Below are positions 43,595 through 54,105 of a DNA stretch of 64,000 nucleotides, one piece after another. The DNA is from Catonia carolina (taxonomy: Eukaryota; Arthropoda; Insecta; Hemiptera; Achilidae), in NCBI GenBank assembly GCA_035578175.1, contig JAQMRL010000006.1, positions 19,751,506 to 19,815,505 of the forward strand, given 5' to 3'. The notes beneath the pieces are model-generated. The model was not told the origin of the DNA. It did no database searches and was given only the letters and a program-made list of their open reading frames with translations. The stretch's first letter is position 1. Every line of letters starts with the position of its first letter. The translations under genes and the position numbers were made by a program.

Positions 43595-44469
43595 AAAAAT
43601 GATATTTCACTGATAATATTTAATCGAAAGATCAATTATCTTTTTTTGAGTTTATCATAACTTATCATTAATTGCAAAGGTCATTAACAAATTCTGTGCA
43701 GAAACATGTTATGTTGGTGTTAGGTGTAACAGTACAATAAAGTTCCGTTACTTCTAAACCCTAACCGGAAACTAAATTCAGAACCGGAACCTTAGTTGAA
43801 AATCGATCCTGCTTTCATTACAAATTACAATGTACTAATACAATACTTACTAAGTAAGTTACTTAATGAAAAGAGATACGTCTAAATATATTACAACCTT
43901 AAATTTCCGTAAATTATAAATCCAACAAAAATGTAGAAATTTTGGCTTTGTTACTAAGGATTTGCCAAGGAACAAATACTTTATTTTAACAAAATTATTC
44001 AAATTTAGTCTTCAAAATAATTAGACATACTTCTTTTGATACGTATAATTTTTTTAATCTGCCACATCAATTGTATTGTTATGAACAACCATTACCGATA
44101 ATACAGAATATCTTAATAAAATGTTTCACTCCTTATTTGGGAAACAAATCCGGGAACTACGATATTTAAGTCAAATAAGAACATACCTCTAGCTTTAAGG
44201 AAACGATCAAAATATTTAATTTTTTAGTTTATTTTAAGTTGTGGCTTTCGGGCCAGCCCAATCAGTCAGCTGGTAAAAAGATCGCTATTATTTATTAAGT
44301 AACACCGGTTACACAAGCGACTTGGTATGGTGACCAGCTGACAGCCATCCGTGAACAAACTCTACTAGGGGTCCCTGTTCAAACTCATGTCTAATCCACG
44401 TTAAATAGCACACCAAAAAGCAGCAATAAAATTGCGTGGCTGTCAATAATTTATACAGTTCCCAATGAC
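43595..44469. other. AT-rich stretch without recognised gene
   Basis: Nothing assignable. Confidence 0.45.
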
Positions 44470-44690
44470 AAATCTTCTTTTTCTTCTTCTTCTTCTGCCT
44501 TTCAAGGATTAGGCATCAATGCCTGTTCCGAACCTCTCAAATCTGCCCACCTCTTTCTCGGTTGTCCTCGTTCTCTCCTGCCCTCCGGCTTATAGCCCAG
44601 TGTCTGCTTAGGTATCCTATCCTCCCGCATTCTGTTTACATGCTAAAACCACTCCATTCTGTTCTGGGATACCTTGTTGTTTATAGAAAA
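44470..44690 (-). mobile_element. LINE 3' end fragment
   Basis: The TTC-rich start (inverted GAA tail), then the inverted coding end matching the 59250-59360 segment of the LINE at 58810 (EGRRERGRPRKRW-type), ending at TTGTTTATAGAAA. Confidence 0.7.
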
Positions 44691-44861
44691 ATAAATAAAA
44701 ATAAATAATTTAAGTTGAACAATACCTTGCTCACTAGCGACAAAATTATAGAATATAGAATCCGGGGTCTTCCACTTTGTACTCAAACACGCTGACCACT
44801 ACGCGGTTGAAATCTATCATATTATCACATTTATTAGATAAATATAAAAAAATACTTAGCC

Positions 44862-45046
44862 GACCGCATTGGCGTAGTTGGTAACGTGCTCGTCTCTCAT
44901 CATGCGGTCGTGGGTTCGAATCCCACTAAGGCACGGCACATTTTCATACGTTACAAAAAAATCATTTCATCCTCACACAATTACACCCCAACGTCGCGTC
45001 GTCGCTAATGACCGTTGCTGTAGATGCGACGTTAAATAAAAAATAT
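44862..45046 (+). mobile_element. SINE-B with tail type 2
   Basis: GACCGCATTGGCGTAGTTGG, B box GGGTTCGAATCC, then GTAGATGCGACGTTAAATAA and a TA-rich run. Confidence 0.85.
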
Positions 45047-45057
45047 ATATATATATA

Positions 45058-45580
45058 AAACACGGAAAGAAACCAGACTAAAATTTTATAAAGTGATGGC
45101 TGCCCCAGTACTATTATATGGGAGCGAATCGTGGGTCAGTACAAGACCACAAGAGAGTAAAATACAGGCTGCGGAAATGAGGTTTCTAAGAAGAACGAAG
45201 GGTTGTAGCCGGAGAGACTAACTAAGGAACGAGGCTATACGAAGAGAACTGAATATCTACAATCTGAATGAAAAGGTGAAAGAATATAGATCGAAATGGA
45301 AAGACCACGTAAAGAGAATGTCAAATGAAAGGGTTCCCCTCAAAGTTTTAAAGTACAGACCGGAAGGGAGGAGAGATGTGGGGAGACCACGCAAGAGATG
45401 GGAGTGATTGTTGTAAGAATCATATAAAGACATAATGTAACAAAACAGGAAAATATATATAAAATATATAAATTAAATGTTGTGTAAATACATAGGAAAA
45501 GGAAATTGAGTTAAATTTTGCTGTTATGAGTCGGAACAGGCGCAAGCCTAATACTTGTTTGTAAGAAGAAGAAGAAGATA
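45058..45580 (+). pseudogene. LINE reverse transcriptase C-terminus with 3' tail
   Basis: LKFYKVMAAPVLLYGSESWV, IQAAEMRFLRRTKGCSRRD, one stop, then IRRELNIYNLNEKVKEYRSK and a GRPRKRWE end before a stop near 45408. This is the thumb and C-terminal region after the catalytic domain. An untranslated part of about 165 bp ends in GAAGAAGAAGAAGAT. It is the same lineage as 17175-17660 and 58810-59380. It is 5' truncated and inactive. Confidence 0.8.
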
Positions 45581-45587
45581 TACATAT

Positions 45588-45745
45588 TACTTAATGGCGC
45601 AGTGGCTAGTGTGCAACGCTGCAAAACAGAAGGTCCCGGGTTCGACTCCCGGCTAGGATCTTGAAAATTTTTACACATCCAAATCCAACGTTCCAGTGCT
45701 TACAATAGTCGCTGATGAACTAGCTATTAATACAACTTAAAATAA
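45588..45745 (+). mobile_element. SINE-E
   Basis: TTAATGGCGCAGTGGCTAGT head, B box GGGTTCGACTCC, tail with worn GCTATTAATACAACTTAAAA. Confidence 0.75.
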
Positions 45746-45756
45746 ACTAAAAATAA

Positions 45757-45920
45757 AGAAATGTTTTTTTTTTTTGGAGGGGTTACGTCCAAGTGTACGT
45801 ATTGTACATTATTGTTATTGCATACGATGAAGGATGATACATAAAAGTAAGTGATTAAACAATGCGAGAACTAGCAAAAAAACGAACCCGGGACGCGTAG
45901 AAGAAAGATGCGTTGACCAC
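45757..45920 (-). repeat. Decayed tRNA-SINE
   Basis: A T-run at 45763-45775, GATGAAGGATGATAC as in SINE-B bodies, and an inverted B-box-like AACCCGGGA. Confidence 0.4.
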
Positions 45921-46481
45921 AAAAAGAAATGTATATACTAATTTTACATAAATGTACAGGCTAATATGCCAGTACGTTTATACAGTATTAAATTAATAAT
46001 AGTTTTTATAGAGTACAATGGAGGAAGTTGTCCGAGACTACCCCGACGCTGTAAGGCACATGGGGAGAGAGAAAGAGAGAGAATTAATAATAACTGTCAC
46101 TAAATAGAAAAATTATATTGTAACACATTTAAATGAAATCCATAAATTGGTTGAAAGTTTTAAAATTTTCTTCATAAGACATAACAGGAAATTGTATTTT
46201 GAAACGCATAATTTTTTATACGTATAATTACATGATTACGTTACAGAGGAGTAATTCAGCTGATGAAAGCGTAAAAAAATACAAGCTTGTTAAATGCATT
46301 TATTATCAAAGTGAACTAGACCTAAAACACCTTTTATCGTACTGTATTTGTAAAATTTTATTCATGTAATAGTAAAATATTGAGTACTAAAATAGTGTTT
46401 ATATAATAAAAGACATTTTGGCGTAGATTCAACGAAATTGTTTTTTTCCAGTAATATAAGAAACACCTATATCTATCTAAT
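45921..46481. other. AT-rich stretch without recognised gene
   Basis: A short GA-rich patch near 46060-46085; nothing else. Confidence 0.45.
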
Positions 46482-47035
46482 CATCGGCCGGCCCGTGGTG
46501 TAGCGGTTAGCAAAACTAGCTTCTACGGCAGAGGTCCCGAATTCGATTCCTGATTAGATATGGCATTTGTCATTGTTTAATGTCATGAATTCATCGGCCG
46601 GTCCATGGTGTACCGGTCAGCGAAACTAGCTTCTACGCCATAGATCCGGGGTTCGATTTCCGGTCAGATCTGGAATTTTATTCAATGTCATCAATAACTT
46701 TCTAATCATCCGCCGACCAATGATGTAGCGGTCAGCGAAACTGGCTTCTACACAAGAAGTCCCGGATTCGATTCCCGATTAGATATGGCATTTGTCATTG
46801 TTTAATGTCATGAATTCATCGGCCGGTCCATGGTGTAGTGGTCAGCGAAACTAGCTTCTACGCCATAGATCCCGGGTTCGATTTCCGGTCAGATCTGGAA
46901 TTTTATTCAATGTCATCAATAACTTTCTAATCATCCGCCGACCAATGATGTAGCGGTCAGCGAAACTGGCTTCTACACAAGAAGTCCCGGATTCGATTCC
47001 CGGTCAGATCTGGAATTTTTCATTATTCAATGTTA
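46482..47035 (+). repeat. Tandem array of five tRNA-like SINE-F units
   Basis: Units start at 46482, 46592, 46707, 46817 and 46932 (spacing 110, 115, 110, 115). Each has an A-box-like TGGTGTAGCGGTCAGCG and a B-box-like TTCGATTCC. Two alternating unit types make a 225-bp higher-order repeat, and units 2-3 and 4-5 are nearly identical. The last unit ends in a SINE-like TCTGGAATTTTTCATTATTC. Confidence 0.92.
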
Positions 47036-47330
47036 CCAAACACCCTTCCTCGTCATCACTAAGATTAAAGTGTAAAAACGTCGGACATGAAGCACCGAAA
47101 GCTAAACAGCTCAAATATCCATAGTGGGATTTAGGTTTCCCCTTCTCTTCTCCATTTTTATCTCGTCATGGGATATCTGTATACATCCCTGAACGAAAGT
47201 AGGACAAAACCTCAAATTCAGTCAATTTAGATAGCTGTGAGGAAGCAGCCCGTCCCCTAGGTAGCTTCGTTGTAGGGTTGATAACCCACATGAAGTGACA
47301 TTTGTACAGAATACCCAGAATTCAAAAGGA

Positions 47331-47515
47331 ATGGCCGCCTCCGTGGCCCAGTAATTAGCATGCTACACTGCAAAGCTACTGTTAGCAGCATGCTACTGCA
47401 AATTGGAGGTCCCGGGTTTAACTCCCGGCTAGGATCTGGAAAATTATCAAACGTTTCTTAACCCAAAGTAGTCCTTAATGATTTAAACTGTTGATGCAAC
47501 ATTAGATAAACAACA
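47331..47515 (+). mobile_element. SINE-E with duplicated head segment
   Basis: GGCCGCCTCCGTGGCCCAGT, then TAGCATGCTAC occurs twice before the B box GGGTTTAACTCC. Tail ACTGTTGATGCAACATTAGA. Confidence 0.75.
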
Positions 47516-47663
47516 AAAAGGAAAGTAGGACAGAAAAATTTAAAAAAAAATACTATATTGGAAACGAAATAATATTTTGGTTTGAGATGGATAGGAAGAA
47601 TTTGGAAGGTTTAAAGATGACTTGACGTTACAAGGTAGAAGATGTATGTAAAGAGGAGGATGA

Positions 47664-47720
47664 TGAAGAAGAAGAAGAAGAAGAAGAAGAAGAAGAAGAA
47701 GAAGAGGAGGAGGAGGAGGA
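47664..47720. repeat. GAA/GAG microsatellite
   Basis: An uninterrupted GAA tract passing into GAG. It produces a spurious poly-Leu frame on the reverse strand. Confidence 0.95.
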
Positions 47721-47855
47721 AAGGAGAAGAAAGTTAAATAAAACAAGTAGAAACTTTTTTTTCAGTCTTTGGGCGTTTAAACATTAAGGTTATTACAAAA
47801 AAATTGTGTGACATGCACGTCCGCTCTGAAATTTTTACAATAGTTTTCTTAGGAC

Positions 47856-48035
47856 ATGAATGAAATAAACAAATTTGTCATGCGAGAGTGGTACAAACTG
47901 AATCCTAAGAACATCAGAATAGGATGGGAAAAAGGTAACATCAGATTTGACTGTCTAGGATTCGCGGACGATCTGGCCTTACTGGCAGAGAATGTTAAGG
48001 AAGCTAAATACCAGATAGAAAACCTAGACAATTAG
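47856..48035 (+). pseudogene. LINE reverse transcriptase palm fragment with F-A-D-D box
   Basis: From ATG 47856 about 59 codons are open: VMREWYKLNPKNIRIGW then FDCLGFADDLALLAENVKEA. GFADDLALL is the metal-binding catalytic box of non-LTR reverse transcriptases, where the two Asp coordinate Mg for cDNA synthesis. Immediately afterwards the frame breaks, and later segments (QSFKYLG-type, NGNQVEL-type) are readable only in shifted frames. A homologous palm with F-V-D-D lies at 55880-56205. Confidence 0.8.
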
Positions 48036-48368
48036 CAGCAGGAAAAGTTGAATTAAAAATCTTTTATGAAGAAATTAAAATGATGGCTAAAGAGACACTC
48101 TGCATAAATTCAGTTAACATAAACGGAAACCAAGTGGAACTAGTTCAATCGTTTAAATATCTAGGTGAACACATAACACACAACAATAAATAAAACAGCG
48201 TGGGAGAGAGACGGAAAAAATTATCTAAATCACAACAAACAACCAAAAACGTATACAACAAAAAATGCTTATCTACAAAAACGAAAATTCAGTACAAACC
48301 AGTCATACAACCACAAGTTACATATGGCAGCGAAACATTAGCAAAAGTTACCAAGGCAATGTCCTATT

Positions 48369-48735
48369 GTTAATTAGGTCATCAGCCGAAAAGCTGGTTT
48401 GAACCTCTAGAGGTTTTACTAAGTAAAAAGAGGAGCGAGGTGGTTTACCATTGCCTTCCTCATTGAGTGAAAAATCACGCTTATCAGCATGCCAGGCCCT
48501 CTGAAAAACACATATTTTCCACTCTGCAAATGACACCTTCACTTCATTCACCACAGGGTCTGGCTGTATAATGAAATTCATTACTTTCAGAGGAGAAAAC
48601 TCTGATTAGTGTCTTTTGCACCTCTACCTCTTCTGTTCTTAAATGATTCAGTCATTTAATTGGCTGACCATGTGATAAGAAATAGAACTATTTATTTTAG
48701 CCCTGCAACGGAAAGATTGGGTGTAAATAAATTGA
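48369..48735 (-). mobile_element. SINE-A, reverse, 12-bp TSD
   Basis: CAATGTCCTATT at 48357-48368 and 48736-48747 flanks it. It is truncated by about 22 bp at its 5' end (right side). Confidence 0.9.
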
Positions 48736-49270
48736 CAATGTCCTATTAGCAATAGACAATGTCCTAAAACTCGAAAGACGAATCCTAAAAACCTGCATAG
48801 GAAAGAAAAACAAAGTAGACGGGTAATGGAGAATATTCTAACAAACGAACAAGTCTATAAAGAAAACGAACCCATAACAGACACAATAAGGAAGAAAAGG
48901 ATTTCTTTCCTTGGACATCTTATCAGACACCTAAAGACAGAATTTTAAACAAGATGATTAGAAAACTCTTTCCAATGGTAACATCAGGAGTATGGATCCG
49001 AAATGTCAAAGAAGACATGATCGAACTCGTATTAACTTTCGATGATTTAAAAAACAAAACAAGAATATTAAAAATCTTAAGAAAATAAGGAAAGTAGATT
49101 TGAAACAAATTCAGATGGAAGAACAAACCCAAGCAGAAGAAACCGGACGTTTCAGAGGAAGTTGGGCAAGCAAGATCAGCCCGAATGAAGGCATACTGGT
49201 AAAACATCAAGCTAAGATATGGAAAGGAAGAAGCTTTCTAAATTTGACTAAAACGATCCATTGTGTGATC

Positions 49271-50157
49271 ATAAAAGACAAAAAAAAACTTTTTTGCAAT
49301 TTTCTTATAATTTTACAATTTTCCTACCTCAGTATAATATTTAAATTTTTGGGGCTACAAATCAACTTTCATAAACAATTTAACTAATAATATCCGTTTA
49401 AATTCATTAAATATCGAGATTGTTTTAATTTTTTTTATTTTACAAGATACAATATTGTACTCTTAATATGGAAAAGATAGAGCACTGAGCACGCGGCGTA
49501 GAGTGATGGAAGTTCTATACATTTACAACATTCTGCATTCACGAGTTGATACCTCGAAGATTTTTCTGAGAGTGCCTTGCACAGCTTTAAGAAGTTTCAG
49601 GCTGTTTGCTGGAGCCACAAGAAGTAAAATAGCTCCAATCAATAGATGTACAGCTACAGCAAATGAAATAAATAGGTAGATCTGTTTCACAGAGATGGTA
49701 AAATTAAAGAAAAACTACACAGGATACTGTGAAAGAAGGCTGTAAATACTGCGTGATATTTATGTTGTTTTATGTATTTTTATGTTATTCGTGTCTATGT
49801 TGTGTATGTTGGGCTCGGCGGCTGACTGCTTTCTAGTGAAGAAAGAATGACTATGTTAAGTTATAATGGTGCAGTATACCGAGGCGATATTCTTTCTATT
49901 GCTGTTCTACTGTACTACCACCTCGCATCCTTGCGACCAGCCATAGTAGTGGGTGGAGACGGCGGGGTGTAGGAGAATTTGGGAGCCCCCAAATAAAATA
50001 AAAAATATATAAAAAATAATAATAATAAGAAAAACCGGGAATTATGCATATTTATTATTATTATATTTATTAAATATCAAGAAACAAGTTTATAAGCTTC
50101 CAAGTTTATAATCCATGAGAAATTATCATGAAATATTTACTGCTTCTGATTCACAAC
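49271..50157. other. No recognised gene
   Basis: 49440-49990 is less AT-rich and ends GGGAGCCCCCAAATAAAATA, which could be the 3' end of an unidentified retroposed transcript. No domain seen. Confidence 0.4.
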
Positions 50158-50337
50158 TAATGGGTGTTTTATTAAGGACGCAACCCTGATTATAAGAAGA
50201 TAGAAGTCGGTAAATTTTATGTCCCCCAATCGGTATGTTGGCAACAGTGTACTCAAGGCCAATGCCTAAGACAGTTAAAATGTTCCAGTCAAGCATTAGT
50301 GCGATGACAGCAGTCGTTTCGTTATATTGTGTCAGCA

Positions 50338-51404
50338 ATGGTTTTTTCCAAGGAACAACGCGTGTTTATTGTAGAAACTTACATAGCGAGTAAATCTTAC
50401 AAATGTGTGCAAGATAAGCACACATTTGAGTTTTAATTTCCTTAAATAAATGTATTTCAGTTGAAATTTCCCCGTTCTGCCGAATAAATCGTCAATATTG
50501 CGTTTGATAAATAAATTCCGTAGAACTGGGAGTGTCCTCGATGAGAAACCACCTCGCCAGCCAACAAAGTTAACCGCGGAAGTTCTTGAAGATTTGAAAA
50601 ATCGTTTGACTCAATCACCTAAAAAATTGCTTAGAAGATTATCATCGCAAGCTGGGTTAACATTAACTACTGTTTTCAGAGCTACGAAAAAGTTATATTT
50701 GCATCCTTATCGCGTTGGCATAACTCATGAACTGAAAGCTACAGACCATCAGAAACAATTACAATATTGTCGGTGGTTTCGATTTTTGGTTGAAGAAAAT
50801 GGTATTCAATTGTTGGATCATTTTTATTTTAGTGATGAGGCTTGGTTTCATTTAGATAGCTATGTGAATAGTCAGAACTATAGAATATGGAGTGCAAAAA
50901 ATCCTCATGCTTTCCATGAAAAAGCATTGCACTCACGTAAAATTGGTGTTTGTTGTGCTATTTCCCGCCGCCGTATAATAGGGCCGTTATTTTTTGACAG
51001 TAATGTAGACAGTGTAGTTTATAGTGATTTAATCCAACAGTTCATTTCATTGTTGAATTTGGACGACCGAAATTGTTGGTTTCAACAGGACAACGCTATA
51101 TGTCATATTGCAAATGAAACGCTAGCAATGGTATGGTAATTTTTTAATCACCGCTTAGTATCGAAAGATTTGTGGCCTCCGAGATCCCCAGATCTTACAC
51201 CAGCAGACTTTTTCCTATAGGGTTCTTTAAAAGGTGAAGTTTACAAAAACAACCCTCATACGATCGATGAATTAAAAACTAACACTACAAGTACGATTTC
51301 AAGCATTAGTGAACAGACTTTAAGAAAAGTTGCTGCAAATGTCATTAAACGAATTCGTATGTGTATTGAAGTTGCAGTAAATCACTTCGAACATCTACTG
51401 TAAA
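50338..51404 (+). pseudogene. Tc1/mariner-type transposase with DUF4817-like N-terminus, broken
   Basis: It starts at ATG 50338: MVFSKEQRVFIVETYIASKS, a helix-turn-helix start like that of DUF4817 proteins (family memory). A local duplication (CATTTGAGTTTTAATTTCC, repeated as TATTTCAGTTGAAATTTCC) brings a stop near 50435, and a frameshift lies near 50478. From 50480 it is open to 51139: PNKSSILRLINKFRRTGSV, then the catalytic domain with FSDEAWFH and WFQQDNAICH. After a stop at 51137 the same frame gives WPPRSPDLTPADFF, another stop at about 51220, and a natural end at 51402. The second and third catalytic Asp are 38 residues apart, counting the stop, so it is not a DD34D mariner. Confidence 0.85.
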
Positions 51405-51408
51405 CATG

Positions 51409-51975
51409 TTGTTTACGTCATCAGCCAAAAGGATGGTTTGAACCTGTAGAGGTTTTACTAAGTAAAACGAGGAGTGAGGTGGTTTACCATGCCTTCCTCA
51501 CTGAGTGGAAAAGTACACTTATCAGTATCCCACGCCCCTTCTGAAAAGCACATACTTTCCACTGTGCAAATGACACACCACAGGGTCTGGCAGCCGGCCG
51601 CATTGGTGAAGTTGGTAACGTGCTCGCCTCTCATCATGCGGTCTTGGGTTCGAATCCCATTCAGGCACGGCATTTTTTTATACGTTACAAAAATCATTTC
51701 ATCATTCACCGTCTGCATTAGCAGTAATTGCAGAACAGTCGGACGTTAAACAAAAAAAAAAAAAAAAACAGGGTCTGGCTGTATAGTGAAATTCATTACT
51801 TTCAGAGGAGGTAACTCTGACTAGTGTCTTTAACACCTCTACCTCTTCTGTTCTTAAATGATTTAGTCATTTTATTGGCTGACCATGTGATAAGAAACAG
51901 AACTATTTATTTTAGCCCTGCAACGAACAGATTGAGTGTAAATAATTTGACACTCCACCTGTCTGTTATGGGCAG
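51409..51975 (-). mobile_element. SINE-A, reverse, carrying a SINE-B; 11-bp TSD
   Basis: ACTGTAAACAT (51398-51408) and ATTGTAAACAT (51976-51986) flank it with one mismatch. It landed right at the transposase stop codon. Confidence 0.9.
51592..51767 (+). mobile_element. SINE-B with tail type 1, 12-bp TSD, poly(A)
   Basis: GGCCGCATTGGTGAAGTTGG, B box GGGTTCGAATCC, tail CACCGTCTGCATTAGCAG and an A-run at 51752-51768. ACAGGGTCTGGC at 51580-51591 and 51768-51779 is an exact duplication. Confidence 0.93.
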
Positions 51976-52131
51976 ATTGTAAACATAAAAGGTTAAATTC
52001 ATTGAAATTTACTATTCATTTGTAAAATAATAATTTAGATTAATTAATAATTTGTAAAGTACGGAAAATAAAAATATGCCGTAGATTGTGGCTTTTAACA
52101 TAGGGTTGGGTTCTTAATAAAATACCCGTTA

Positions 52132-52756
52132 TTAATTTTCTATGACAATAATTTACTTGATTGTACTGAGTAATTTACAGATCGAATCATGCATTTAATA
52201 GTTCTGCATTTAATTTCCGAGAATTACCTGAATTTCAGGCGCACACAGTACGGAAGGTAGAGGATATCTAAGCTATGCAATTTTCACGTGGTTAGGAGGT
52301 ACCATGACCGACGACCATTCCCCCTTCCCCCACACATTAGGGAGTTGTGGTGTTCTGCTGAAGGGTTGAGGACAAAGCAAGTTGGGCAGCTGTGATTGCT
52401 CTATTGTGAGGAGTTACAGTACCTCCGTACCTTACCCACCTTCAGTTTTGCTATTTTCTCTACCCTTCACTGTCACCAACCTCCCTCACAGGCAGGTGCG
52501 TTTGTCATCCCTCTTATTTCCACACCTGAAAAGGATGACTAAGATTGTGTGGAAGTGGAGAGAAACCTAACAATTTCAACAACCAGGTGGTAGGTATTAA
52601 GTTGACAAGAATGAAAAACAATATCATTTTTCTAACCTTGATAAACCTATTGATAACGTAACATAAATACTTGAAAATAATCTTAACAACTTAACAAAAG
52701 TTCCTAGGATTTAAAAGTTTATAATTACACCTTACAACACTCCATAAAAAAAAATA
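52132..52756. other. No recognised gene
   Basis: A less AT-rich patch at 52250-52560 has a 62-codon frame without any domain. Confidence 0.4.
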
Positions 52757-53605
52757 AACTGGTGTGAAACACTCACACGACTTTCTCTTGCCAATGCAAA
52801 TAATTAACAATAACCTAATGTTCATCATAAGTGAAAGACGCAAAATGAAAATCAATCTCAGTTTGGATTAAAAATACGGAAAATCACTCTTTCACGATAA
52901 ATTAGGGTCTGTAGAGAAAAATGCTCTAAATAAAAGTTGTAGATCTTTTAATTTCCTATAAATTTGATAATACTTTTTGTCGTAAAATGCAAAATAAGGC
53001 TGAAATCTTTAAAAAAATCGATTTTTTAACGATTTCGTGAGAAAAAAAACAGAAAATCACTAATTACCGCTGAACTAAGCGTTATACATAAAATGGTTGA
53101 AATAAAAGTTGTAGGATTTTATTATATACATTTTTGCGCTAAAATGCATATTAAAGGCGCATATTAAGCAGCAATCTTAAAAAACAATTGTTTTACGTGA
53201 AAACAGCCTCTCCAAGAATATCAGCAGAAATGGCGCCTACCTTATCTTGTAGAGCATAAAAAATTTAGTACCAGGCGATTTTTAAAAAAATTCGTAGGAC
53301 CAGTATTTGAGAAAATCGAAAAAAGTGAAAAATGACACAAATAAACTACTACTTCCAGCTGACCCATTTTGATGAAAATGTTCGTGTCGGGTCCGGTAGT
53401 ATGCCTAACTTAAGTTTCAAGTTTCAAGTTCGTACGAGGTTCCGTTCTTGAGATATTCTGTTAACACACACAGACCAATCGCTAAAAACATGTTTTTTGG
53501 GTTCAGGGGGTCTGAAAACGTATAAATCCGGTGAAAACTCGATTTCGAAAAATCGTCATGAAAACAATACTTTCCTTCCATATATTCATATAGGCGAGAA
53601 AAAGA
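52757..53605 (-). mobile_element. HINE-like element, complete
   Basis: ACTGGTGTGAAACACTCACA to ATATAGGCGAGAAAAAG; the microsatellite is only ACACACACAG. Confidence 0.82.
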
Positions 53606-53864
53606 AAAAATTTTATCAATAACTTACTTCAAAAATGTACATAAATGAAGATACGTCTTGATAAGTTTACAAATGTTTACCGGAACTGCAAAATCAAGAA
53701 CACACTGCAAACGATTCCGATTTCTATCTACAAACCACCTAGGAGTCAGACAAGCCTTTTACAATTTTGGTTACTAGCTCTAACACTTTTGAAATTTATA
53801 ATTTTGAAAATAGTACTAGAAACCGGTTGGTTTTATTATACGTCTGACTGTTTAGCAATATTAC

Positions 53865-53987
53865 TTCTAATGCAGACGGTGAGATGAAGATGAGTGACGA
53901 AAAATGCCAGACCTCACCGGGAATCGAACTTAGAACCCCAGCGTGGAAGCCAGTTGCACTAACCACTACGCCAACAGTAGTAAAAGG
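53865..53987 (-). mobile_element. tRNA-SINE with F-type head and tail type 1
   Basis: On the reverse strand: TTGGCGTAGTGGTTAGTGCA, B box AGTTCGATTCC, then CACCGTCTGCATTAGAAGTA. The tail belongs to SINE-B, the head to the SINE-F type. Confidence 0.75.
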
Positions 53988-54105
53988 AGATGGGACATAT
54001 TTTATTTCACACAACTTTAACTACCGCCAACAACGCTGTTATTTTTAACACAAAATATTTTTACATGCTTACATTTTTAAACAAATGAAAACGTTTTATT
54101 TTCTC

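Larger units (their letters stand above)
47840..49270 (+). mobile_element. LINE 3' half, split by SINE-A
   Basis: Reverse-transcriptase palm relic (47856-48035), thumb and C-terminal relics with many stops, and an end matching RWKNKPKQKKPDV and RSARMKAYW near 49110-49200. The SINE-A at 48369-48735 separates the two parts. Confidence 0.75.
50160..52129 (+). mobile_element. Tc1/mariner-type transposon, complete ends, carrying nested SINEs
   Basis: Terminal inverted repeats: left ATGGGTGTTTTATTAAGGAC, right inverted ACGGGTATTTTATTAAGAAC, both continuing into CAACCCT, about 28 bp with a few mismatches. TA flanks at 50158-50159 and 52130-52131. Without the SINE-A plus SINE-B insert (51409-51975) and duplicated target, it is about 1.4 kb. 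Confidence 0.88.

Noticed and set aside
46482..47035. Cluster of tRNA genes
   Set aside because: A and B boxes are present, but the units lack a sound acceptor stem and anticodon arm, are SINE heads, and sit in a decaying tandem array.
47540..47746. Poly-Leu/Pro reverse frame, signal-peptide-like
   Set aside because: It is the GAA/GAG microsatellite read on the reverse strand.
48923..49210. 95-codon reverse frame and the overlapping forward frame
   Set aside because: Both are shadows of the degenerate LINE C-terminus; only the forward frame with RSARMKAYW fits the family.
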